Assembly: GCF_003664645.1 (NCBI RefSeq)
Contig: NZ_RCHC01000012.1
Location: forward strand, 1-64,000
Direction of reading: 5' to 3'
Length of the DNA: 64,000 bases
From: Acinetobacter chengduensis
GTDB taxonomy: Bacteria > Pseudomonadota > Gammaproteobacteria > Pseudomonadales > Moraxellaceae
Shown in pieces: positions 57,409-64,000 of the stretch (position 1 is the first letter of the stretch; each line of letters opens with the position of its first letter). A program made the position numbers and the translations under genes. The notes beneath the pieces were generated by a model that was not told where the DNA came from, searched no databases, and saw only the letters and a program-made list of their open reading frames with translations.

Positions 57409-58150
57409 GTCAAATTTTTTGTAATTTTATTTAATCTGTCGTTATTCTAAGTAAAAAGTGTGTTCAATATCAATAGATATTTTTAGAATTCACAACAAGT
57501 AAAAGAAATTTAATCATTTGATTATAGTTAAATGATTTTTCAAATGATAGATGCACCAGAATATTCGGATAAATGGCTTTAATTTCGCCTTTTCAAACTG
57601 TTTTTTTACGGTTTGTTATTTTTAACAAATGCTGATTTTATAATATATAAGTCACGAATGCTGATGTAATGTATTTTGTTTCTAAGTGTTTGTATATTAT
57701 ATAAATTAATATTATCCTGATTTTGTTGGTTAAGTTTTTATTTTCAAGTCAATGAGCAGATTCAAACATAAGCTACGACGGATTTAAAAGCCTGATGATA
57801 ATCAATTATGTATATATGTACTTGAGCGATTTAATTTTAAGGCATCTTTGAAACTTTTTTTATATATAAAAGGTATATTTTTATAACGATTGATATAAAT
57901 AAAAATGAATAAATTAAGTGTTTTATTTAGCTTGTAATGATTTATTAAAGTATTAAGTTTCTGGCTTAAATTCTAGTTGAGCGTCACGTGCTTATTTGAC
58001 CTACTTACAGCATGTCTATTGAACGTATATAAAGTGAATTTTCGCTATGTGTGAAATTTGAGCTTTAACTCAAAAAAGTTACAAAAAAATCATTACAAAA
58101 TCTTAAGTTTGTGCATAATAAATTTATCTATAGTAACAAAGGCATGAAAT
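57409..58150. other. AT-rich intergenic region
   Basis: About 740 bases of very AT-rich DNA between divergent marR and the terC-like gene. I see no ORF with a plausible ribosome site beyond a few codons, no tRNA and no strong terminator. CATAAT at 58114-58119 is a possible -10 for the terC leader. The length is unusual for this gene-dense window. Confidence 0.5.
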
Positions 58151-58219
58151 ATGGATCCGTCGCCGTGCGCAGATCTACTTAACACCAACCAAGCTCAATC
58201 TTGCGGAGTATATAACTGA
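58151..58219 (+). CDS. 22-codon upstream ORF of the terC-like gene
   Basis: An ATG at 58151 with AAAGG eight bases upstream opens a 22-residue frame ([10 protein letters not shown]...SCGVYN) ending in TGA 58217-58219, which overlaps the terC-like ATG as TGATG. This is the layout of translational coupling. Its first nine bases, ATGGATCCG, recur at 58231 inside the terC-like gene. A second short frame from ATG 58144 (12 codons) overlaps it. No homology is known to me. Confidence 0.45.
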   Translation: MDPSPCADLLNTNQAQSCGVYN

Positions 58220-59739
58220 TGGAATTTTTTATGGATCCGGGGTTATGGGTTGGTTTAATTACATTAATCGTTTTAGAAATTGTTTTAGGTATTGATAACC
58301 TAGTTTTTATTGCTATTTTGGCAGAAAAGCTCCCTCCAGAACAACGTGATAAAGCACGTGTACTTGGCCTAACGCTTGCATTATTTATGCGTTTAGGTTT
58401 GTTGTTCGCTATCTCTTGGTTGGTCACATTGACCGCTCCTCTCATTACTTTATTTGATCATAGTTTTTCAGGGCGAGACCTCATTCTCTTAGGTGGTGGT
58501 TTATTCCTAGTGTATAAAGCTGTAACTGAATTACACGAAAAAATTGAAGGTAAGCCAGAAGTTAAGGTTTCGAATAATGTGGTTTATGCGAGTTTTGCTG
58601 CGGTTGTCGCACAAATTGTCGTATTAGATGCCGTATTCTCTTTAGACTCCGTTATTACTGCGATTGGTATGGTGGATGATATCCGCATTATGATGGCAGC
58701 GATGATTGTGGCCATGGCTGTTATGCTATTGGCATCTAAACCTTTAACTGCATTTGTGAACCGTCATCAAACTGTGGTGATTTTGTGTTTAAGCTTCTTA
58801 TTATTAATTGGTATCAGCTTAATTGCAGAAGGTTTTGGTTTCCACATTCCAAAAGGTTATATCTATTCGGGTATTGGCGTAGCCATTGCGATTGAAGCCT
58901 TTAACCAATTTGGTCAGCGTAATGTTGCTAAACATGCATCTAAAATTCCATTGCGTCATCGTACGGCAGACTCTATTTTAAAATTAATGGGTGGCCGTGT
59001 TGAAACAACGGATGATCGCGTTGTATTGCAAGCACAAGAAGCCTTTGCTGATGAAGAGCGTTACATGATTGGTGGTGTTTTAACACTAGCAGAACGTTCA
59101 GTTGCTTCAATTATGACACCACGTAGTCAAATTTCTTGGGTCGATCTGGATGACACAGCAGAGCAAATTCGTGAGAAGGTGTTATCTGTACCGCACAGTT
59201 TATTCCCAGTGTGTCGGGGCAGTTTAGACAAAGTCATTAGTGTGGTACGTGCTAAAGATTTATTGGATGTACTGGATGATGAAACAGAACTCAAAACGTT
59301 AATCAAACGCCATCGCCCAATTTATATTTTCGAAAAAATGAAAGTGATTGACGCGATTAATACCTTAAGAACTTCAAAAGGTTCATTGGTTATGGTGAGT
59401 GATGAGTTTGGTAATGTACAGGGCTTAGTCTCACCACTGGACGTGTTTGAAGCGATCGCAGGTGAATTCCCAGATGCTGATGAACAACTTGATTTAGTCA
59501 AATTAGATGAACATACATGGCGCGCTTCTGGCTTGCTGGATGTTTATCAGTTAGAACTTGAATTGGGCATGTTGGACTTGGTAGAAGAAGATGCAGGATA
59601 CATTAGCGTGTCAGGTTTGATTCTCGACAAGATGCAAGGTGTGGTTGAAGTGGGTACACAGCTTGAATATCAAGGTGTTGTATTTGAAGTGACTGAGATG
59701 GACGAAAATCGAATTAAAACGGTTCAAATCCGTTACTAA
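58219..59739 (+). CDS. TerC family protein with CBS pair and CorC/HlyC domain
   Basis: A 506-residue membrane protein like E. coli YoaE and YegH. The TerC part (about 1-230) has seven hydrophobic segments, with the family acidic motifs [17 protein letters not shown] and [18 protein letters not shown]. Then come two CBS domains (about 285-410) and a C-terminal CorC/HlyC transporter-associated domain (about 425-506). TerC proteins are linked to metal (Mn, tellurite) handling or metalation of exported proteins; the specific role is not known. GGAG lies 10 bases before ATG 58219; ATG 58231 is an alternative. Confidence 0.93.
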   Translation: MEFFMDPGLWVGLITLIVLEIVLGIDNLVFIAILAEKLPPEQRDKARVLGLTLALFMRLGLLFAISWLVTLTAPLITLFDHSFSGRDLILLGGGLFLVYKAVTELHEKIEGKPEVKVSNNVVYASFAAVVAQIVVLDAVFSLDSVITAIGMVDDIRIMMAAMIVAMAVMLLASKPLTAFVNRHQTVVILCLSFLLLIGISLIAEGFGFHIPKGYIYSGIGVAIAIEAFNQFGQRNVAKHASKIPLRHRTADSILKLMGGRVETTDDRVVLQAQEAFADEERYMIGGVLTLAERSVASIMTPRSQISWVDLDDTAEQIREKVLSVPHSLFPVCRGSLDKVISVVRAKDLLDVLDDETELKTLIKRHRPIYIFEKMKVIDAINTLRTSKGSLVMVSDEFGNVQGLVSPLDVFEAIAGEFPDADEQLDLVKLDEHTWRASGLLDVYQLELELGMLDLVEEDAGYISVSGLILDKMQGVVEVGTQLEYQGVVFEVTEMDENRIKTVQIRY

Positions 59740-59758
59740 TACTGAATATGGTTCATCT

Positions 59759-59796
59759 GAAAAAAGCTGGTAGATGTAAATCTGCCGGCTTTTTTA
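59759..59796 (+). terminator. terminator after the terC-like gene
   Basis: AGCTGGTAGA and TCTGCCGGCT pair (two G-T wobbles) around TGTAAA, with A-run and T-run flanks. Confidence 0.85.
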
Positions 59797-60029
59797 AGGC
59801 ATTTTAAAATGTAAGTTAAACTTTTTAGTCTGCTAGGAGTTGTGGTTTTTGCTTAATATTTACACAAAGGGAGGTCTATTGTATAAATAGCCACAAGATC
59901 TCGAGATTGGGCCATAGTTTTAAGGCCTAAGCATCTTTATGCTGAGATCAAATAACTCATTTGAGTTCAGTTTTTTTAAATTAAAACAATAGTTTTCGTA
60001 TTATAACATTTATGCAGTGAGTGCATTTT

Positions 60030-60761
60030 ATGAAAATCACAGAAAGAGTGACTGATTTTGTACAGCTCTCTGCAGAGCAAAAGCATTTATTTTTTCAGCA
60101 ACTGTGGGCATTCGATCAACAAATTTTTCCACATAGTAAGATCGAAAGTCTATACCAATTTGTATATGACTTAGATGCTGTTTCTGTTCAAGTGGTGCAA
60201 TATTTCCATAAAAATATCTTGGTTGGGCAAAATATTATTGCCATTCTAAAATTAAAATTAGATAAAAACCCTATTTTTGTGGTTATGTCACGCGCAGGAT
60301 TTTTGCCAGAATATCGTCGTCAGAATTTATCTTTACGCTCAGCCATTCGTGTGGCTTTTCAACATCGTTTACGTCATCCAAGTGTGCCATTGTGGTTTGT
60401 GACTACGCTGATGCAACCCAAGATTTATTCGTTGTTTGCATCGCGTTCATTAAACTTTTATCCGCGCAATGGCCGAAAAATGAGTTCAGATCATTTGAGC
60501 GTTTTAGAAATGGTCATGTCGCGTAAATCACAAGTTGAAAAACGTGATGAAGAGGTATTTACCCACTATTGCGACATTCCTAAAGTTACACCTGATCAAT
60601 TGATTCGACTGCGTCATAAATATGACACACATCATCAGTTTTTCATGCAACATGTACCTGATTATTTTGATGGCATGGGAATGATGTGTGTGTGCCAGCT
60701 CGATTTGAAAACAATTGTCGAAACGACTTTTAATCTCGCAATCGGACGTAAAGTGCGCTAA
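60030..60761 (+). CDS. uncharacterised protein, possibly acyltransferase-like
   Basis: A 243-residue protein I do not recognise firmly. The middle part has VVMSRAGFLPEYRRQNLSLRSAIRVAFQHRLRHP, which looks like a GNAT motif A (AGFLPEYRRQ then a helix), and YSLFASRSLNFYPRNGR could be motif B. So an N-acyltransferase fold is possible. The C-terminus (about 185-243) is unassigned. The frame starts at ATG 60021 or 60030. It is alone between the terC-like gene and thiM (convergent with thiM). Confidence 0.6.
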   Translation: MKITERVTDFVQLSAEQKHLFFQQLWAFDQQIFPHSKIESLYQFVYDLDAVSVQVVQYFHKNILVGQNIIAILKLKLDKNPIFVVMSRAGFLPEYRRQNLSLRSAIRVAFQHRLRHPSVPLWFVTTLMQPKIYSLFASRSLNFYPRNGRKMSSDHLSVLEMVMSRKSQVEKRDEEVFTHYCDIPKVTPDQLIRLRHKYDTHHQFFMQHVPDYFDGMGMMCVCQLDLKTIVETTFNLAIGRKVR

Positions 60762-60829
60762 TCACACGCACGACGTATGCTTGTAGGCCTAAAATGGTAA
60801 TCAGTAAACTGATTGGAATCAGGTACTGT

Positions 60830-61702
60830 TTATAGCAGTGCTGTAATGTGTAAGTCTTGATACTGTTGCAGACTGTCTAAATCTAAGCGATGTAGTTCAT
60901 CTAAAAATGCCACATTAAAACTTCCAACCGTATTGGCATGTTCATAGGCTTTTTTGCCAGCAATTGCAAAATGTATATGTGCAGCCAAGGTACCTACAGT
61001 CGCACTACTGACAGCACAATAGGCCGCTGTTAATGCACCAAGGGCACAACCTGAAGCGGTGATTTTGGGTTGTAAGAAAGAACCACCTTTCACTTGAATG
61101 ACAGCATTGAGTTCTTTAGACAAAATATAATCTGACTCACCTGAAATGGCGATACAGCTGGCATATTCAAGTAATGAAGATGCGTGTAAGTAAGTATCGG
61201 CGCTATCTAGTGTACTGTCTACGCCTTTAGATTCAACTTGATTGCCTGCCAGTGTACTAATTTCAGAAGCATTGCCACGAATGACCGTTGGTGCATATTG
61301 AATCAGTTGATTGGTCATTTCAGAGCGCCAAGGCAAAGCAGGGCCATAACCGACTGGGTCGAGTACCCAAGGCCTTGCAATTTGCTGTGCAGTTTGTGCC
61401 GCAATTTGCATGGCTTGCATTTGTTCTGTGGTTGGCATGCCTAAATTAATGTTGAGTGCACCTGCAATTTTTACAAAGCTTTCAGCCTCAAAAGGATTAT
61501 CAATCATGGCTGGAGATGCGCCTGTAGCCAATAGCACATTGGCGACATAATTGTTGGCTACACCGTTGGTAATAATATGCACCAAGGGTTGTTGAGTTTG
61601 TAATTGTGTCCATGCTTCACAGACTTGCTCCATTAATGGCGCGGTAAAATCGCTTAACTGTTCAGTCGTGTTTAAGGGTAGTATCGTTTCAAGTTGGTTC
61701 AT
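60830..61702 (-). CDS. thiM: hydroxyethylthiazole kinase ThiM
   Basis: ThiM phosphorylates the thiazole alcohol to salvage it for thiamine. The 290-residue ribokinase-like protein has VHIITNGVANNYVANVLLATGASPAM, WVLDPVGYGP, VIRGNASEISTLAG, and the catalytic ASGCALGALTAAYCA (GTGCALS in E. coli; Cys conserved). No thiD, thiE or TPP riboswitch is adjacent. It starts 14 bases after a zinc-ribbon gene on the same strand, so it probably shares that transcript. Confidence 0.93.
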   Translation of the reverse strand: MNQLETILPLNTTEQLSDFTAPLMEQVCEAWTQLQTQQPLVHIITNGVANNYVANVLLATGASPAMIDNPFEAESFVKIAGALNINLGMPTTEQMQAMQIAAQTAQQIARPWVLDPVGYGPALPWRSEMTNQLIQYAPTVIRGNASEISTLAGNQVESKGVDSTLDSADTYLHASSLLEYASCIAISGESDYILSKELNAVIQVKGGSFLQPKITASGCALGALTAAYCAVSSATVGTLAAHIHFAIAGKKAYEHANTVGSFNVAFLDELHRLDLDSLQQYQDLHITALL

Positions 61703-61716
61703 GATCTTATTTGTCC

Positions 61717-62874
61717 CTAACGCGTGAAATAGTGATCTTGGTGTTTACAGCTACGACAGAAAAGCGTGACATAATCTGAGGCATCATAGTCCACAGAAAG
61801 TTCTTCTGAACCGCAGTGGATACAACGTTTGTTAGAATGAAAACTCAAACGCGCTTCAATTTTTTTCCAAGAACGCCATACGGGTTGGAAAAAAATTCGT
61901 TCGTCATAACCTAAAAAGCGATAAAACAAAATTTGACTCATTTTGCTCAGTGGCATTTGTGGTGGACGTGGCAGGGTGCTGGTTTCCCATTTTTCTTGTA
62001 GGCCACGCTCTCGATATTGCTGTAAGGTTTTCTTTAATAAATTGGTGTTAATAAAATTTTCATTACGCGCCTGAAGGGCATTTTTTTGGTGCAGATATTC
62101 TAATGCAGTTTGAATGAGATAATAAATTTGCCCAATGGCTAGTCCGTCCATGAGCTGGTAGCAAAATGTACGGAAGTTTTTATTGCCCGCAATTTGGATT
62201 CCCCAAGAGCGACAATAAAACTGCATAAACTGAATTACTTCTTGGTACAGCACACTATATAGCGCATCTTTTACATCTTCTGCTTTTTTAAAAGGCACAC
62301 CCATAGACAGGTTTTCATAAAACCACATTCTTAATTGGTGTGTAATGCTAAATAGACTGGGTTCAGAGTAGCCATCTAAGCGAATATTTAGATAATACTG
62401 CTCCGCTTGTGCCGCAAAGTCTTTGCAAATTAAAACTTGTTCTTTAACAAGATATTTAATAATTGAATTTTGAAATAAATAGTTAGGCGTGATGGGGTAA
62501 TATTTAATTTGATCCCAATCAATAAATTCATGATGCGTCGTATGTTCTTGTACTAAGTCATCCAACAGTGCCAGTAAAAACAGCTTTTGCATAAAGCTCA
62601 ATTGGCTGAGCTCATATTCGTGTATATCTTTTTGACGTAGCTTACGCTGCTCTTGTAATCGAGATTCCACCATCAGCTTCTTTCGTTGGGCTAAGCATTT
62701 TTCACAGTGGCATGTGCGTTGCTGCTCTGGAAATATTTGGTGCTGACAGTGACTACATTCAAAATAATTGACTTCTTGATCGTATTGTTCTGCTTCCGTC
62801 CAAAACATTGCAGCATGGCATAGAGGGCACGTTGTGCTCGCATCCAGCTGTTTTTGTAGAACGTTTAAAGTCAT
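61717..62874 (-). CDS. uncharacterised protein with zinc ribbons at both ends
   Basis: A 385-residue protein I do not recognise. The N-terminus has CPLCHAAM and CSHCQH (residues 16-44), then CHCEKC near 55-60; the C-terminus has CIHCGSEE and CRSCKH (about 351-381). Each end thus carries a CxxC-x(n)-CxxC zinc ribbon; the middle is helical, rich in Gln, Tyr and Leu, with no membrane segment. Zinc-ribbon pairs suggest nucleic-acid or protein binding. It lies 14 bases upstream of thiM, but a thiamine role is not shown. Confidence 0.65.
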   Translation of the reverse strand: MTLNVLQKQLDASTTCPLCHAAMFWTEAEQYDQEVNYFECSHCQHQIFPEQQRTCHCEKCLAQRKKLMVESRLQEQRKLRQKDIHEYELSQLSFMQKLFLLALLDDLVQEHTTHHEFIDWDQIKYYPITPNYLFQNSIIKYLVKEQVLICKDFAAQAEQYYLNIRLDGYSEPSLFSITHQLRMWFYENLSMGVPFKKAEDVKDALYSVLYQEVIQFMQFYCRSWGIQIAGNKNFRTFCYQLMDGLAIGQIYYLIQTALEYLHQKNALQARNENFINTNLLKKTLQQYRERGLQEKWETSTLPRPPQMPLSKMSQILFYRFLGYDERIFFQPVWRSWKKIEARLSFHSNKRCIHCGSEELSVDYDASDYVTLFCRSCKHQDHYFTR

Positions 62875-62970
62875 AAACTAGGTCATCAAATCAAAAAGAA
62901 AGTGATTTGATTATACACCGTTGCAATCGGGTTCTAAGTGTTAAATTTAGGCGGATATAACAGATGAGCA

Positions 62971-63006
62971 CTGTGTAAAGCAATGGATAAAATCTGCTTT
63001 ACACAG
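62971..63006. repeat. 12-bp perfect inverted repeat
   Basis: CTGTGTAAAGCA (62971-62982) is the exact complement of TGCTTTACACAG (62995-63006), with a 12-base loop. It lies between two minus-strand genes, 96 bases before the zinc-ribbon gene. No T-run follows on either strand. It could be an operator, a transcript-end hairpin or a small repeat element. Confidence 0.7.
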
Positions 63007-63119
63007 CAAGTGATTGGTTTAAATGTACTTGGATTATACGCTTGGATGTCCTTTAGCACTTTTTATGTATAGGCTCTAATCTCTTACATGCTCAGTGAAT
63101 AAAGATTGCACGAATTGAT

Positions 63120-63383
63120 TTAGTAGGCTGCAGGGCATGGCAATGATTCATCCTCCTCACCCAATTGTTTGGCTTGAATTAAGGCTTGGACTTTCTTCGT
63201 CGGGATTTTTTTACCGCCTAAATGCTCATAGCTATTTAAAATAGCGCTGACTTCATAGGTTTGCAGTGGTATACCTTCACAGCTCATAAACATGGCAATG
63301 ACTTTGTGATCGATGTTCGCTGCATCTAGTGCTTGCAATGCTTTTACATTTTCCACGCGAACAATGTGGTCTTTTAAATACAT
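63120..63383 (-). CDS. small uncharacterised protein
   Basis: An 87-residue soluble protein of unknown family. An AAAGAGG site precedes the ATG. The sequence has helical segments (VKALQALDAANIDHKVIAMFM, KKVQALIQAKQLGEED) and three cysteines, one near the C-terminus (LPCPAAY). A 245-base gap, holding the 12-bp inverted repeat, separates it from the next minus-strand gene. Confidence 0.6.
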   Translation of the reverse strand: MYLKDHIVRVENVKALQALDAANIDHKVIAMFMSCEGIPLQTYEVSAILNSYEHLGGKKIPTKKVQALIQAKQLGEEDESLPCPAAY

Positions 63384-63959
63384 GGTGCACCTCTTTTTGT
63401 TTTCAGTAGATTTTATTGTGAACTCAGTTCAGATAAATAAAAGCAATAACTGTGCACAAAATGTACAAATTGGGCAATTTAAAGTGAATTAATTTTAACT
63501 ATGTTGCTAAGTTGTTTAAAAATAAAAATTCAATATTACTTTAACATTCAATCTTTTAAGTTCATGAAATCAAGTTATTCATTTCCCAATATTGATTCAA
63601 GACCTGATGAGTGTCATCAGAGTGCACCACAGAATAGATAGAATGAAATGGATTGGTGCGCTTAATATTTTATTGTGTTGATATAGCCAGATCATTTTTG
63701 CTGCGAATTTAAATAAGGAATGCTAAGGGATGTAGCCATTACAAGCGTGGTTATGGAGTTCACATGATGATCTGCGCAAATATACAGCGGGCATAATAAA
63801 TATTCAGCCAAAGCAATTGAAATGAGTGCGCTTTATTCCCATATACAATACAAATGAAATGCACAGACAGCTAGAAAAACTTATCGTATGATCTAATGCA
63901 TTACCCATTTTAAGAATCGTCAGCTGTCTAGACGTTTAAATAAAGGATTAGGACTCTAT
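63384..63959. other. intergenic region
   Basis: About 575 bases between divergent genes. It holds a short CTGATGA/TCATCAG inverted repeat near 63604-63620, GACAGCTAG near 63866-63874 and AGCTGTC near 63922-63928 as a loose inverted pair upstream of the last gene. No RNA gene or credible ORF was seen. Confidence 0.35.
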
Positions 63960-64000
63960 ATGAATATTGCAGCACATCCAGTGGTTGAAGCAGACCAAAC
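63960..64000 (+). CDS. start of a gene cut by the window edge
   Basis: An ATG at 63960 with AAGGA and TTAGGA upstream opens a frame (MNIAAHPVVEADQ) that runs off the window. Too short to identify. Confidence 0.45.
   Translation, partial: MNIAAHPVVEADQ

Noticed and set aside
57976..57996. parS-like site around CACGTG at 57985
   Set aside because: Only the central six bases match; the flanking arms are not complementary as parS requires.
58081..58218. yybP-ykoY manganese riboswitch before the terC-like gene
   Set aside because: I looked for the conserved GGGGAGUA and receptor-loop pieces and did not find them.
62875..63119. TPP riboswitch for the thiM operon
   Set aside because: No CUGAGA plus ACCUGAUCUGG pattern on the minus strand.
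1..64000. CRISPR arrays, tRNA or rRNA genes, IS elements, prophage
   Set aside because: No regular spaced repeats outside hfq, no CCA-ended cloverleaf that I could recognise by eye, no transposase, integrase or phage structural genes. A tRNAscan run could still find a missed tRNA.

Overview
The window reads as a core chromosomal segment of a low-GC gammaproteobacterium, almost certainly Acinetobacter (Moraxellaceae). The evidence is the Hfq with a very long Gly/Phe/Gln-rich tail, the isolated gspHIJK cluster, lptD-surA facing amgK-murU, the rsmG-parA-parB-exbBD-msbA-lpxK-kdsB order, the holB-pilZ-tatD order shared with Pseudomonas, and AT-rich intergenic DNA. The species cannot be fixed from this window. 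I see no rRNA, no obvious tRNA, no CRISPR array, no transposase and no prophage. Most genes are intact and of normal family length.

Layout. 1-2.1 kb: small DUF1653 and KTSC genes, an O-methyltransferase and ahpC. 2.5-12.9 kb: hrpA (with an in-frame palindromic insertion), a ketoacyl synthase III, a PlsC-like acyltransferase, a 681-residue protein I do not recognise, a Pif1-like helicase with a C-terminal helix-turn-helix, and a gamma-glutamylcyclotransferase-fold gene. 13-17.8 kb: MFS transporter, DUF441, rsuA, a GNAT, a RelB/DinJ antitoxin with no visible toxin, and an RluA-type synthase. 17.9-21.9 kb: tsaE-mutL-miaA-hfq, the classic gammaproteobacterial order. 22-25.8 kb, minus strand: lptD-surA (outer-membrane LPS assembly). 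26-27.7 kb: amgK-murU (peptidoglycan recycling).

27.7-40 kb is a long co-directional run: rsmG, parAB, exbBD, msbA-lpxK-kdsB, holB-pilZ-tatD, a TetR regulator and gspHIJK (type II secretion minor pseudopilins). Many of these genes overlap by 1-11 bases. 40-48 kb: queD-like, ung, a HIBCH-like crotonase containing a G10 tract, tadA, an SRPBCC protein, cmk, rpsA, ihfB, lapA, pyrF. 48-57.4 kb: lysO, a Baeyer-Villiger-type monooxygenase with a divergent AraC regulator, zapE, glcB, a membrane protein, an SRAP protein, a MarR regulator. 57.4-64 kb: a large AT-rich gap, then a TerC-CBS-CorC protein preceded by a 22-codon upstream ORF that overlaps its start, then less familiar genes and thiM.

Functionally the window combines envelope biogenesis (LptD, SurA, MsbA, LpxK, KdsB, AmgK, MurU, Gsp, LapA), translation and RNA maintenance (RsuA, TsaE, MiaA, TadA, RpsA, Hfq, HrpA) and DNA maintenance (MutL, Ung, HolB, ParAB, IHF-beta, SRAP). 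I found no convincing new multi-gene defence or mobile system. The best leads are the palindromic insertion in hrpA, the upstream ORF before the terC-like gene, the G10 tract in the crotonase, the repeat-built Hfq tail, the orphan antitoxin and several uncharacterised conserved-looking proteins.
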